NCBI GenBank assembly: GCA_023443515.1
Contig: JAEZUC010000097.1
Coordinates: forward strand, 62,001 to 126,000
DNA: 64,000 bases
From: Bacillota bacterium
Lineage (GTDB): Bacteria > Bacillota > Clostridia > Acetivibrionales > DSM-1351
Reading direction: 5' to 3'
Shown here one piece after another: positions 35,929-45,076 of the stretch (position 1 is the stretch's first letter; every line of letters starts with the position of its first letter). Made by a program: the position numbers and the translations under genes. Below the pieces are notes generated by a model, which was not told the origin of the DNA, did not search any database, and saw only the letters and a list, made by a program, of their open reading frames with translations.

Positions 35929-36026
35929 CCATAAACCAAGTAATTGGATGGAGTAACCCAAAAACGTAGTTAATGGTTATAAATTTCATACCTAAGTATT
36001 TTAGCACAATTCATAATTATTTACAA
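35929..36026 (-). promoter_or_regulatory. rpsO promoter and structured leader
   Basis: On the minus strand TTGTAA (36021-36026) and TAAAAT (35998-36003) are separated by 17 bases. The roughly 90-base leader ends in a CCATCCAA/TTGGTTTATGG hairpin (35929-35951) about 20 bases before the ribosome site. S15 represses its own mRNA through leader structures in several bacterial groups; whether this one does is not shown. Confidence 0.5.
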
Positions 36027-36081
36027 TCATTAATTTATGCACAATACAAAGGTGTATACATTATATCACCTCGTTTTAAAC

Positions 36082-36110
36082 TTGTTCTATTTTCTTTGAT
36101 ATGGTAATAT
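36082..36110 (+). promoter_or_regulatory. Promoter of the ABC exporter operon
   Basis: TTGTTC (36082-36087) and TAATAT (36105-36110) are separated by 17 bases, about 45 bases before the first gene. Confidence 0.5.
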
Positions 36111-36156
36111 GTGATAATTAATAAATATTTTAACAATTATTGCCAAGAGGTTTTTT

Positions 36157-36960
36157 ATGAAGGTTTTTTTAGAAGTAATAAAACTAAATTTCAAGGTTTC
36201 TTTCCAGTACAAATGGACCTTTGCAATGACCCTGCTTGTACAGCCTATATTGCTTTTCATAAATATCGCACTCTTTAAAAGTATATACACTTATAATGGT
36301 ACAGCAAGCATAAAGGGTTATGGTTTTGAACAGATGGTTTGGTATTATACTGCATATTATGTAGTTCTCAGCTTTGTATGGAATGGAATTACATATCAAA
36401 TATCAAGAAGTATTATATCAGGAGAACTGGCAATAGATTTGCTAAGACCTATATCGGTTTTCCGTTTTATGCTTGCAAGTGCCATTTCTTCCAGACTTGT
36501 GGCAATGCTGGCAGATTTTCTTCCCGGTATGATAATCTATAGTCTGATTTTGTTCCCGTCATTTTTGACGTTAAAATCCTTTCTTTCTTTTCTTATAATA
36601 GTTGTACTGGCGTTTCTCCTTAACTATTTGTTTTCATTTCTACTTGGTATGTCTGCAATGATTATTAAGAACAATATGTCATTAAATATTATAAGAGAGG
36701 TTTTGCAGGCTATAGTAGGAGGAGGAGTTATTCCTCTGGAGTTTATGCCTTTCTGGCTTAACAGGATTTTTGATTTTTTACCATTCAAATATATAATTTA
36801 TTGGCCAATCCAATTCTTTCTAAACCGGGTCGAGGGCGACAATCTTGGTTTACTGGTCAGAATCGGCAGCATTCAGATTTTATGGATTATAGCATTTTAT
36901 GTGGTAATTCAAATTCTATGGAAGCGCCTCATAAAGAAATTCTGTGCAGCGGGAGGTTAA
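36157..36960 (+). CDS. ABC-2 type exporter permease, first subunit (COG4587-like)
   Basis: A 267-residue membrane protein with six predicted helices, of the ABC-2 permease type found in uncharacterised three-gene exporters. The helix pattern and the central YLFSFLLGMSAMIIKNNMS region fit. AAGAGG lies six bases before the ATG. It and the next permease probably form a heterodimer, energised by the ATPase at 37761. The cargo is unknown. Confidence 0.85.
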   Translation: MKVFLEVIKLNFKVSFQYKWTFAMTLLVQPILLFINIALFKSIYTYNGTASIKGYGFEQMVWYYTAYYVVLSFVWNGITYQISRSIISGELAIDLLRPISVFRFMLASAISSRLVAMLADFLPGMIIYSLILFPSFLTLKSFLSFLIIVVLAFLLNYLFSFLLGMSAMIIKNNMSLNIIREVLQAIVGGGVIPLEFMPFWLNRIFDFLPFKYIIYWPIQFFLNRVEGDNLGLLVRIGSIQILWIIAFYVVIQILWKRLIKKFCAAGG

Positions 36961-36961
36961 T

Positions 36962-37756
36962 ATGATGAAATTACTGAAATTATTCAAATTATTCCTTTGG
37001 AATTGTAAAATGGATATAGCTCGCAGTATGGAGTATAGATTTGATTTTATTATTGGTACTGTAATAGGCTTGGCTTTTTCCAGTGTGGGGCCTATTCTTC
37101 AATATTTGATATTTACCCAGACAAAAGGCTTTCCCGGTTGGAATCTGGAACAGATCATTTTATTTCAGGGCATATTGTTGTTTACTTCTGGTATAAAGGG
37201 AATGATTTTTGGTAGTCTGCCCTATTTTGTTACCGGTATAGTAAGGAAGGGTGATTTTGACAGACTGTTGCTGAAACCTTATTCACCTATAGGTATAATT
37301 CTGGCAAGCGGGTTCAGTCTTAACAATATAGGTCCTTTTCTCTCGGGTGGATTTATAATGGCGTACTCCATAGTAAAGATGAATCTCTATATTAGTTTTG
37401 TTCAGATTGCAATTTTTCTTCTGGCAATAGTTTTTGGTCTTATTCTGTTTATGGGTTATGAAGTTTTATACAGCAGCATAGTTATAAAGCTGGTACAAAT
37501 CGGAAGGCTTGATGAAGTAATGAATAGTCTGTTAAGATTTGGCGAATTTCCTGTTAATATTTTTTCCAGGACTCTCCAGACAGCCTTGATTACAGTAATC
37601 CCATTTGCAGTATGGGTTAACATTCCTGCAAAGGCATTGTTGAACAGGCTTGACTATACAATACCTATAACTTTTGTTTTCTGTTCACTGTTTTTCTACG
37701 TAAGTCTGAAACTGTGGAATCAAATTCTTAAAAAATATACCAGTGCAGGAGGTTAA
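36962..37756 (+). CDS. ABC-2 type exporter permease, second subunit (COG3694-like)
   Basis: A 264-residue membrane protein with six predicted helices and the conserved segment GFPGWNLEQIILFQGI followed by VRKGDFDRLLLKPYSPI, typical of this permease group. The start chosen is the ATG at 36962, because GGGAGG lies five bases upstream inside the end of the previous gene; a GTG at 36944 would put that site inside the coding region. Confidence 0.85.
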   Translation: MMKLLKLFKLFLWNCKMDIARSMEYRFDFIIGTVIGLAFSSVGPILQYLIFTQTKGFPGWNLEQIILFQGILLFTSGIKGMIFGSLPYFVTGIVRKGDFDRLLLKPYSPIGIILASGFSLNNIGPFLSGGFIMAYSIVKMNLYISFVQIAIFLLAIVFGLILFMGYEVLYSSIVIKLVQIGRLDEVMNSLLRFGEFPVNIFSRTLQTALITVIPFAVWVNIPAKALLNRLDYTIPITFVFCSLFFYVSLKLWNQILKKYTSAGG

Positions 37757-37760
37757 GCAT

Positions 37761-38744
37761 ATGAGCGAATTTATTATAGATGTTAAAGGCTTAAAAAAGG
37801 ATTTCAAGGTACATAAAAGAGATAAATCAGGTTTTCTGTCTTCCTTCTTGTCATTGTTCAGCAGGGATTACAAGCTTGTCACTGCAGTTAATAATCTGGA
37901 TCTAAAGATACGTCAGGGGGAAATCAGGGGACTTATCGGCCCAAATGGTGCAGGAAAATCAACTACGATAAAAATCCTCTCCGGTATCCTGTACCCCACC
38001 GAAGGAAGTGTTAATGTCATGGGTTATACTCCCTGGACACAGAGAGAAGAGTACGTAAAAAAGATTGGTGTTGTATTCGGTCAGAAGTCACAGCTGGTGT
38101 GGGATTTGCCTGCAATTGATACTTTCGCTCTAAACAAGCAGATGTACAGTATTCCCGATAAAACATTCGATAATAATATTCAGTATTTCAAAGAATTGCT
38201 AAATATAGAAGATGTTATCACAAAACCCGTCAGACAACTGTCATTAGGTGAAAGGATGAAGTGCGAGTTTGTTTGCGCACTTTTACATGAACCTCCCCTT
38301 GTGTATCTTGACGAGCCTACAATAGGGTTGGATATAATTTCAAAGGAAGCTATCAGATCCTTCATTAAAATGGTCAACAAGGAAAAGGGAACTACCTTTA
38401 TAGTTACAACTCACGACTTAAGTGATATAGAAGACCTTTGCGAAAATGTCAGTATAATCAACAACGGTACAATAGTCTTTAATAATAGTATTGAAAAATT
38501 AAAGACTTATTTTTCAGATAAAAAGATTATTGAGGTTAAGTTTTCCCGTCAGATTAATGAGTCGCTTCTAGAAGGTTTTAAAGTAACCTCAAGCGGACCA
38601 TTTTTTGTAAATATTGAAATTGAAACTATAAATAACAGTCTGCAAGAGGAGATATCAAAAATTTTTAAAGAACTCCCTGTTCAGGATATAAATGTAAATA
38701 ATATAAACATTGAAGAAGTAATAAAGCACATATACCTTAGCTAA
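37761..38744 (+). CDS. ABC exporter ATPase (COG4586-like)
   Basis: A 327-residue ATP-binding subunit. Walker A is GPNGAGKST, the signature is LSLGERMKCE, and Walker B is LVYLDEPTIGLD followed by the switch histidine in TTHDLSDIE. The N-terminus has a basic stretch (KVHKRDKSGFLSSF) typical of this group. The C-terminal 80 residues are an accessory domain. The start is the ATG at 37761, eight bases after GGAGG. Confidence 0.9.
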   Translation: MSEFIIDVKGLKKDFKVHKRDKSGFLSSFLSLFSRDYKLVTAVNNLDLKIRQGEIRGLIGPNGAGKSTTIKILSGILYPTEGSVNVMGYTPWTQREEYVKKIGVVFGQKSQLVWDLPAIDTFALNKQMYSIPDKTFDNNIQYFKELLNIEDVITKPVRQLSLGERMKCEFVCALLHEPPLVYLDEPTIGLDIISKEAIRSFIKMVNKEKGTTFIVTTHDLSDIEDLCENVSIINNGTIVFNNSIEKLKTYFSDKKIIEVKFSRQINESLLEGFKVTSSGPFFVNIEIETINNSLQEEISKIFKELPVQDINVNNINIEEVIKHIYLS

Positions 38745-38846
38745 ATTAAACATCTATTACCTATAAATTAATAATTTTCCATAAATTATGGATTATATTT
38801 ATTTATTCTTATATACTTAATATGTTCTATATTTTATCGTGAGGAG

Positions 38847-39812
38847 ATGGTTTATATTAATAATAATTCTGCTCTTTTAAAAAAAATTGCCGATAATGTT
38901 GAAAATGTAATTGTAGGAAAAAGAAATGCTGTTGAATTAGCAATAATTGCACTTATTAGTAATGGACACGTTCTTTTAGAAGATGTCCCCGGCGTAGGTA
39001 AAACGAGCCTTGTTTCAGCTCTGGCAAAATCCATTTCGGCATCTTTTAAAAGAATTCAGTTTACCCCTGATGTTCTTCCATCTGATATAACCGGTTTTTC
39101 CATATTTAATCAAAAAACAGGAGAATTCGAATTCAGACCCGGAACTGCCATGTGCCAGATTCTTCTTGCCGATGAAATCAACAGAACCTCTCCCAAGACT
39201 CAGTCCAGCTTGTTGGAGATAATGGAAGAGAACCAAGTCACTGTTGACGGCACTACATATAAACTTCCTAAACCTTTTATGGTTCTGGCAACCCAAAACC
39301 CCATAGAGTATATTGGTACATATCCTCTTCCTGAGGCACAGATGGATAGATTCTTCATAAAAGTATCTCTCGGATATCCTCAGCAAGGTGAAGAAGTGTA
39401 CATCCTATCAAGGTTTTTGGAAGACAATCCATTGGAAACACTGGAAGCTGTTGCAACCAGTGACGATATTCTGCAAATTCAAAAAGATGTAAAACAGGTT
39501 TATATAGATAAAACCTTGAAAAACTATGTTGTTGATATTGTAAGTATGACAAGAAAGAACCAGTATATTGCCCTTGGTGCAAGTCCAAGAGGTTCAATAG
39601 CAGTATGTCGTGCAGCACAGGCATGGGCATATTTCAACGGCAGAGATTATGTGATCCCGGAAGATATAAAAAAGATGCTTTTGCCTACACTTTCACACAG
39701 ACTTGTTTTAAAGCAGGAAGCCAAACTCAAAAAAATGTCTTCCGCTGACATACTAACTTCAATAATTGACAAGGTATATATACCTATGGTAGATAATTAT
39801 GAAAAAAAGTAG
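38847..39812 (+). CDS. MoxR-family AAA+ ATPase
   Basis: A 321-residue AAA+ protein. It has Walker A GVGKTSLV at about 50, Walker B LLADEINRTSPKTQSSLLE and sensor region ATQNPIEYIGTYPLPEAQMDRF. MoxR proteins act as chaperones for a DUF58 partner, which is the next gene, overlapping by 14 bases. The start is odd: GAGGAG directly abuts the ATG at 38847, with no spacing. An ATT three codons later (38856) would be nine bases from that site, so initiation at a rare start codon or without a ribosome site should be considered. Confidence 0.92.
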   Translation: MVYINNNSALLKKIADNVENVIVGKRNAVELAIIALISNGHVLLEDVPGVGKTSLVSALAKSISASFKRIQFTPDVLPSDITGFSIFNQKTGEFEFRPGTAMCQILLADEINRTSPKTQSSLLEIMEENQVTVDGTTYKLPKPFMVLATQNPIEYIGTYPLPEAQMDRFFIKVSLGYPQQGEEVYILSRFLEDNPLETLEAVATSDDILQIQKDVKQVYIDKTLKNYVVDIVSMTRKNQYIALGASPRGSIAVCRAAQAWAYFNGRDYVIPEDIKKMLLPTLSHRLVLKQEAKLKKMSSADILTSIIDKVYIPMVDNYEKK

Positions 39813-41004
39813 ATTTACATTTGTATTTTTATTTGTACTTTCAATAATTTTTTTATACAACTTCGGCGGTTTTGTATCGTTCTTCTTTTTCAACACTCTT
39901 GTTGCCTTATTAATTTTATCTCTTGCATATACCATATTTGTATTTGTAAGAATAAAATTTATACAAGAAATAGACAAAAGAGTTATTGTCAAAGGAGAAA
40001 ACGTAAGGCTTGTTGTAAAGATATCAAACGAGGATATTTTAGTATACCCTTATGTTTTTGCTACCTTTTTTAGTTCGCATTCTTCTTTCAAATGCAAAAA
40101 TTCTTCTCAAAGCCTGTCAATCAGCCCCAAGTCCGGTAAGGAGTTTATCTTTGATTTAGAATGTAAATTCAGAGGTGAATATAATGTGGGTCTAAGTGAA
40201 ATATATATTGAAGATTTTTTAGGCCTAATTAAGCTAAAGTATAAAATACCGGAACCAAAAAAAATTATTGTCTACCCTAAAATTGAACATCTTTCAAATT
40301 TCAGTATCCTGTCTTCCGGTAGTACCGATTCTCAAAGTGCTGAAAATAATATACAGGAAAATATAAACAATATTAAAGATATACGCGAGTACGTTGACGG
40401 AGACAGTTTCAGAAAAATACATTGGAAGCTTACTGCCAGAAATGATAAACTTATGATTAAAAACTATGAGGGTGTTACGGACGCAAATGCTAATATACTT
40501 CTTGACCTAAGAAAAAATATCTATAGTCACGATGAAAATATAATTATAGAAGATAAGCTAATTGAGGCGGCTGTTGCCATACTGTATTATTATTTATCAA
40601 AAGGAGTTTCTGTTAATTATGTATACTTCAATGAGAAACTCCAGGTGTTTAAGGCCTCAAACATGTTGGATTTTGAACAATTATACAAATCCTTATCCTG
40701 TGTAAATTTTGATCAGCAAGTATCCATGCCCGATATTCTGAGGCTACATTCTGAATCCTGTTCAAATTCATCAGATATGATTATACTTACCAGTATACTG
40801 GATATTTCTTTGTATAATGAAATGTACAAAGCACAGATGTCAAACCATTCTGTTACTCTTATTTATGTATCACCGGACAATTCCGGAAATGTTGAATCCG
40901 GCATCATTGATGATATAATGGAAAATCTCCCCGAAATCGGTATTAAAGCATGTTTCATACATCCAGACGATGATATAAAAATCTTACTTGGAGGTTCGGA
41001 CTGA
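39799..41004 (+). CDS. DUF58 / vWA-like membrane-associated protein
   Basis: A 401-residue protein with two N-terminal membrane helices (about 8-50) followed by a beta-rich domain and the DUF58 signature REYVDGDSFRKIHWKLTAR at about 195-215. The final part is vWA-like. It is the usual client or partner of MoxR ATPases. It overlaps moxR by 14 bases and the next gene by one base, so the three are one translationally linked operon. Confidence 0.9.
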   Translation: MKKSRFTFVFLFVLSIIFLYNFGGFVSFFFFNTLVALLILSLAYTIFVFVRIKFIQEIDKRVIVKGENVRLVVKISNEDILVYPYVFATFFSSHSSFKCKNSSQSLSISPKSGKEFIFDLECKFRGEYNVGLSEIYIEDFLGLIKLKYKIPEPKKIIVYPKIEHLSNFSILSSGSTDSQSAENNIQENINNIKDIREYVDGDSFRKIHWKLTARNDKLMIKNYEGVTDANANILLDLRKNIYSHDENIIIEDKLIEAAVAILYYYLSKGVSVNYVYFNEKLQVFKASNMLDFEQLYKSLSCVNFDQQVSMPDILRLHSESCSNSSDMIILTSILDISLYNEMYKAQMSNHSVTLIYVSPDNSGNVESGIIDDIMENLPEIGIKACFIHPDDDIKILLGGSD

Positions 41005-43424
41005 TGGTACGTGAGAATAAATACAGTGTATTTGTTAACTTAATATTAGTAGTACTTTTGTCCTTGTCTGTTTGTCAAACCCTGTATACATCTCTTTTTA
41101 TGACATTTAGCTGGAGCATAAACATATTTCTTTACGTAATACCATTAACAATTGTTTTTTATCTTGCCCTTAAAAATAGAATTACATGTATTGTATCAGG
41201 GGTTATATTGTTTCTATTTGCAGGCTTTGCTTTTGTTATGATATATGTTTCAAATAATTTCAATTCCTACTCTATTTGGCTGATTGATACAATGCAGGGA
41301 TACCTTGGCGAACCGAACTTGCGATATCAAGCTATAACAGTTTTTAGTATAACCTTTTTGGTTACGCTGATGTTATATATCTTCGCTATAAAGCTAAACA
41401 ATATCTATTTAGTCAGCTTTGTAAACTTCAGCTTGTTCTTTGGTCAGGCCTATGCCAATATTTTTGTAAGTAAGCCTGCTTTTGTACTTTTCCTTTTTTC
41501 GTTTCTACTCTATTACTTTTTTTACATATTAAATGGAAGAATCGAAAAAAAATCTTATGACCCGGGTAACAGACTCAAATATCTCATGTACATAACCCCT
41601 GTCTGCATAGCTGTATTATTTGTCAGTTTTAACTTTCCGATAGGAAATAAAAGAATATCCTGGACCTGGTTGGATGACAAATTGGATAAAACCATTGAAA
41701 GCTTTTCAAGGAGAAATACCTCCTCTTTTGATTTCTTTTCTTTAACCGCTACAGGTTTTGGAAGCAATGACATTCTGGGGGGTAATATAAGTCCTGACAA
41801 AACTCATGTTATGGATGTGAAATCAGAATATTACAATCTTTACTTGAAAGCATCCTCAAAAGCATATTATAACGGTCACGGATGGTATGACTCGGAACCT
41901 GTATATAACCCAGTCTACGGGAGTTCGGTACCGATGTTAAATAATATTAATATGGATGCAAATCAGTTTGAAGCAGGAATCATGCTTAGCGATCCAAATG
42001 CTAAAGATGAATTGTATAAAAGTTCAAAAATAGAGGTCAAATTTAAAAATTTAAAAACAAAATCACTGTTTATACCTCCCAAGACCTATCAGGTTACTCC
42101 CAAGAAACCACTGGGGTTATTTATAGATGATTCCGGAATGATTTCTGCCGAAAAAGTCCAAGGTAGCAATTTTGAATATATAGTAAATTTCGATTATATG
42201 TTTCTCAATACTGACCAATTTAAAAACAATATCAGAATGAGTTACAAAGGGTATTTAATGAATAATTTATCCGATTATGAAAAAAAACAATACAAACTAT
42301 TATTTAATATTGACACTGACAATTTATCGAATGATAACAAAAATGTCATTGCCAATGTAAACTTATTCCGTGGCCTTCAGGACCAATTACAGGATATTTA
42401 TACTAAATATGTTTCATTGCCTGACACAGTAACTAAAAGAGTACGTGAGCTTGCCGAGAATATAACTATGAATGAAGGCAATAATTATGATAAGGCAAAA
42501 GCCATAGAAACTTACCTGGCTACAAACTATCCATATACGTTGAAGCCGGGAAAACCTCCTCTGAAAAAGGATTTTGTAGATTATTTCCTGTTCGAAGGCA
42601 AGAAAGGCTACTGTACGTACTATGCAACTGCTATGACAGTATTACTTAGATGCATAGGTATCCCCGCCCGGTATGTTGAAGGCTATATTTTGCCTCCGGA
42701 CAACAGAAACGGTGTTTTTAAGGTTACAAACCAGCAGGCTCATGCATGGGTTGAAGCATATTTTGAAGGATTCGGATGGATTCCCTTTGAACCTACCTCC
42801 CCTTTTGTTGTAGCTATGTATCAGGATAACCATATCAGGCCTGTGATTGCCAGTAATATGACCGGTCAATATTATGATGAGTACCGAAGAATGATGGAAA
42901 AATATCAAAGAGAAAGCAGAAATCAAACTCTGAATTTTTCCGATAATTACCCCGTGGATAACAAAGATAGCGATGCAACCCATTTAGCTTTTATTATAGC
43001 TATATCATTAATTTCTTTAATTCTACTGGCATTAATATCTATTGTTCTATTTAACAGGATCAGATTTTACTATTTGTTAAGTAAGATAAGAAAACAAAAG
43101 CCAAATGATGCAGTTCTAAATGGCTATAAATATATAATTAAGCTGTTTAAAATGCAGAATATCACTATTTCAGCAGGAGAAACCCCGTCTCAATTCGGAA
43201 CAAGGGTTGAAAAGCTAATGGACTTTAAAGGCTACAGCTTCAACAGGCATGATTTTAATATAATAACTGAATATTTTGTCAAGGCCAGATACAGTCGTGA
43301 CTCACTTTCTGACAAAGAAAAACAGGATGTAATTAATTTTATTGAAACTGTTATAAAGCTTACCTCCGAAAAAGTAAACAAATTCAAATTCAATTTTTAT
43401 AAATATTTTCTGGGTAAAGTATAA
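41004..43424 (+). CDS. Transglutaminase-like membrane protein (TgpA type)
   Basis: An 806-residue protein. About six to seven helices fill residues 1-210, a large extracellular region includes the transglutaminase core (GYCTYYATAMTVLLRC with the nucleophile, QAHAWVEAYFEG with the histidine, then WIPFEPT), and one helix near 655-680 leads to a cytosolic DUF4129-like tail. MoxR-DUF58-TgpA operons are widespread and probably remodel cell-envelope proteins, but the cross-linked substrate is unknown. The third triad position reads Glu rather than Asp, as in many TgpA proteins. Confidence 0.9.
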   Translation: MVRENKYSVFVNLILVVLLSLSVCQTLYTSLFMTFSWSINIFLYVIPLTIVFYLALKNRITCIVSGVILFLFAGFAFVMIYVSNNFNSYSIWLIDTMQGYLGEPNLRYQAITVFSITFLVTLMLYIFAIKLNNIYLVSFVNFSLFFGQAYANIFVSKPAFVLFLFSFLLYYFFYILNGRIEKKSYDPGNRLKYLMYITPVCIAVLFVSFNFPIGNKRISWTWLDDKLDKTIESFSRRNTSSFDFFSLTATGFGSNDILGGNISPDKTHVMDVKSEYYNLYLKASSKAYYNGHGWYDSEPVYNPVYGSSVPMLNNINMDANQFEAGIMLSDPNAKDELYKSSKIEVKFKNLKTKSLFIPPKTYQVTPKKPLGLFIDDSGMISAEKVQGSNFEYIVNFDYMFLNTDQFKNNIRMSYKGYLMNNLSDYEKKQYKLLFNIDTDNLSNDNKNVIANVNLFRGLQDQLQDIYTKYVSLPDTVTKRVRELAENITMNEGNNYDKAKAIETYLATNYPYTLKPGKPPLKKDFVDYFLFEGKKGYCTYYATAMTVLLRCIGIPARYVEGYILPPDNRNGVFKVTNQQAHAWVEAYFEGFGWIPFEPTSPFVVAMYQDNHIRPVIASNMTGQYYDEYRRMMEKYQRESRNQTLNFSDNYPVDNKDSDATHLAFIIAISLISLILLALISIVLFNRIRFYYLLSKIRKQKPNDAVLNGYKYIIKLFKMQNITISAGETPSQFGTRVEKLMDFKGYSFNRHDFNIITEYFVKARYSRDSLSDKEKQDVINFIETVIKLTSEKVNKFKFNFYKYFLGKV

Positions 43425-43429
43425 TTCGT

Positions 43430-43461
43430 AAAAGGCTGAAATTATAAATTTTCAGCCTTTT
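43430..43461. terminator. Bidirectional terminator between the TgpA-like gene and the DMT permease gene
   Basis: AAAAGGCTGAAA and TTTCAGCCTTTT form a 12-base stem with an eight-base loop. The hairpin overlaps the last codons of the convergent permease gene. Confidence 0.85.
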
Positions 43462-44323
43462 TATCTTGCTTTAGAAAAGATAGTTTTGTTTCAGAAACTA
43501 TAACTGCAATAAATATTAGCAGAAATCCCCATGCCAGCCTTACAGTCAACTGCTCACCATAAAAGATAATGGAAAACATTACACCGAATACTGACTCAAG
43601 GCTCAATATGATTGCGGCAGCAGAAGGATGGGTGTGCTTTTGCCCAATATTCTGAAATAGCAATGCTACTGCTGTTGCAAAAACTGCCAGATATAAAAGG
43701 CCTGTGACATTTTGTATACTTACTTCTGTTGGAATATGTTCTGTGGTAAGACCTATAATCCATGAAAAAACTCCTGCGTACCCGAACTGAATAATAGTTA
43801 GTATTATTGGGTCCTTCCCTTTACCCAGTTTTGCAACAGCCACAAGGTGGGCGGCGTAAATAAAACCGCCAAGTAAAGTAAAAGCGTCGCCAATTCCTAT
43901 AGTAAAGTTTCCTGTAAGAGAAACCAGACCAATCCCCGTAAGGCAGATAACTGCCGCTGAATAATTGTAAACGTCAGGCTTTGACTTATTAACAAGCCAG
44001 AATAAGAACGGTACGATTACACAATATATAGCAGTTAAAAATGCACTTTTTCCGGGTGTAGTATTTGTTATACCAATAGTTTGAGTACTATACCCCAAAA
44101 ATAAAAAAAGACCAATTATTCCACCTTTCCACAGGTATTCAAAATTTATATTTTTGAACCTCCTGTAAAAAACTGCACTCAGAAGAATACATGCTATAGT
44201 AAAACGGAACCCCAAAAGAATATGAGGCGGAAATACGTCAACTGTATCCTTCATTATAAAAAAAGAGCTACCCCATATAAAAGCAGCACAAAAAAGCGCC
44301 AGCTTTGGCAAAAATGATTTCAT
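43442..44323 (-). CDS. DMT-superfamily (EamA) permease
   Basis: A 293-residue membrane protein with ten predicted helices in two EamA repeats. AAFIWGSSFFIMKD opens the first repeat, and LESVFGVMFSIIFYGEQLT lies in the second. Family members export amino acids or other small metabolites; the substrate cannot be told. No clear ribosome site precedes the ATG, so expression may be low. Confidence 0.88.
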   Translation of the reverse strand: MKSFLPKLALFCAAFIWGSSFFIMKDTVDVFPPHILLGFRFTIACILLSAVFYRRFKNINFEYLWKGGIIGLFLFLGYSTQTIGITNTTPGKSAFLTAIYCVIVPFLFWLVNKSKPDVYNYSAAVICLTGIGLVSLTGNFTIGIGDAFTLLGGFIYAAHLVAVAKLGKGKDPIILTIIQFGYAGVFSWIIGLTTEHIPTEVSIQNVTGLLYLAVFATAVALLFQNIGQKHTHPSAAAIILSLESVFGVMFSIIFYGEQLTVRLAWGFLLIFIAVIVSETKLSFLKQDKKAENL

Positions 44324-44461
44324 ATGTAAGTTGGTAATTTAAAATCAACCCTTTCAGACAATTGTTATTTAAAATTTTCATTTCGAAGTTTTATGTATAC
44401 AAAAGATACCCTCCTATTCTATCATTTTGATAATAAAAATAGAAGAGATTTTAATCGATTA

Positions 44462-44489
44462 AGAGTTGCTGCATTTTTGCAACAACTCT
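44462..44489. terminator. Hairpin after the DUF6803 gene
   Basis: AGAGTTGCTGCA and TGCAACAACTCT form a 12-base stem with one G-U pair and a four-base loop. It lies downstream of the DUF6803 gene on the minus strand; its T tract is short, so it is a probable but imperfect terminator. Confidence 0.6.
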
Positions 44490-44507
44490 ATTTAGTACTT
44501 TACATAT

Positions 44508-44987
44508 TTACATTTTCATCATAAATAGTGATGGATCAAGCATTCCAAATATCATTGCTATATGGGCTACTACAAGGAATATTCCAACAAATATTGAATG
44601 AAGTTTTAGTTTTCCAACTTCGGTTCTTTTTCTTCCGATTATATTCATATCCAACAAAGCCATTCCCAGTAAAGGTACTATGCCCAAAAGATAAAAGCCT
44701 ACTGCCACCACATCTCCAAAGCCTCTCCACTCACCGTTTACGGTCAGAGGAATTACCGCATTGAAAAGGAGGTATAAAAATACTCCTGTAAAATAAAGTC
44801 CTGCAAAAATACTTGTTATCTTATTCAGCTTTCTGAGACCGCCTGATAAATTTCTTGTAAAGAGAATTGCAAGTTCTGTTACAGCTATGGTTTCAGCACA
44901 TATAACAGGTATTGCCATAAAAAGTATAAGGTTCCATGGCTGGTTTGTTGCCAGAAGTTCCATGTAGTGAGTCATCATGTTCTCCAT
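44508..44987 (-). CDS. DUF6803-like membrane protein
   Basis: A 159-residue membrane protein with four predicted helices and Met/His-containing ends (MENMMTHYMELL at the start, MIFGMLDPSLFMMKM at the end). The layout resembles a DUF6803-type permease. The start chosen is the ATG at 44987, since GGAGG lies eleven bases upstream; a GTG at 45005 overlaps that site. The methionine- and histidine-rich ends could bind metal, but this is speculative. Confidence 0.65.
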   Translation of the reverse strand: MENMMTHYMELLATNQPWNLILFMAIPVICAETIAVTELAILFTRNLSGGLRKLNKITSIFAGLYFTGVFLYLLFNAVIPLTVNGEWRGFGDVVAVGFYLLGIVPLLGMALLDMNIIGRKRTEVGKLKLHSIFVGIFLVVAHIAMIFGMLDPSLFMMKM

Positions 44988-45076
44988 TGTATGTTTTACC
45001 TCCACAAATATTTAATTAATTCCTTTACAGATATAATAATAAATTTTTATGAAGGTTTTATGGAGAAAAAATATAA

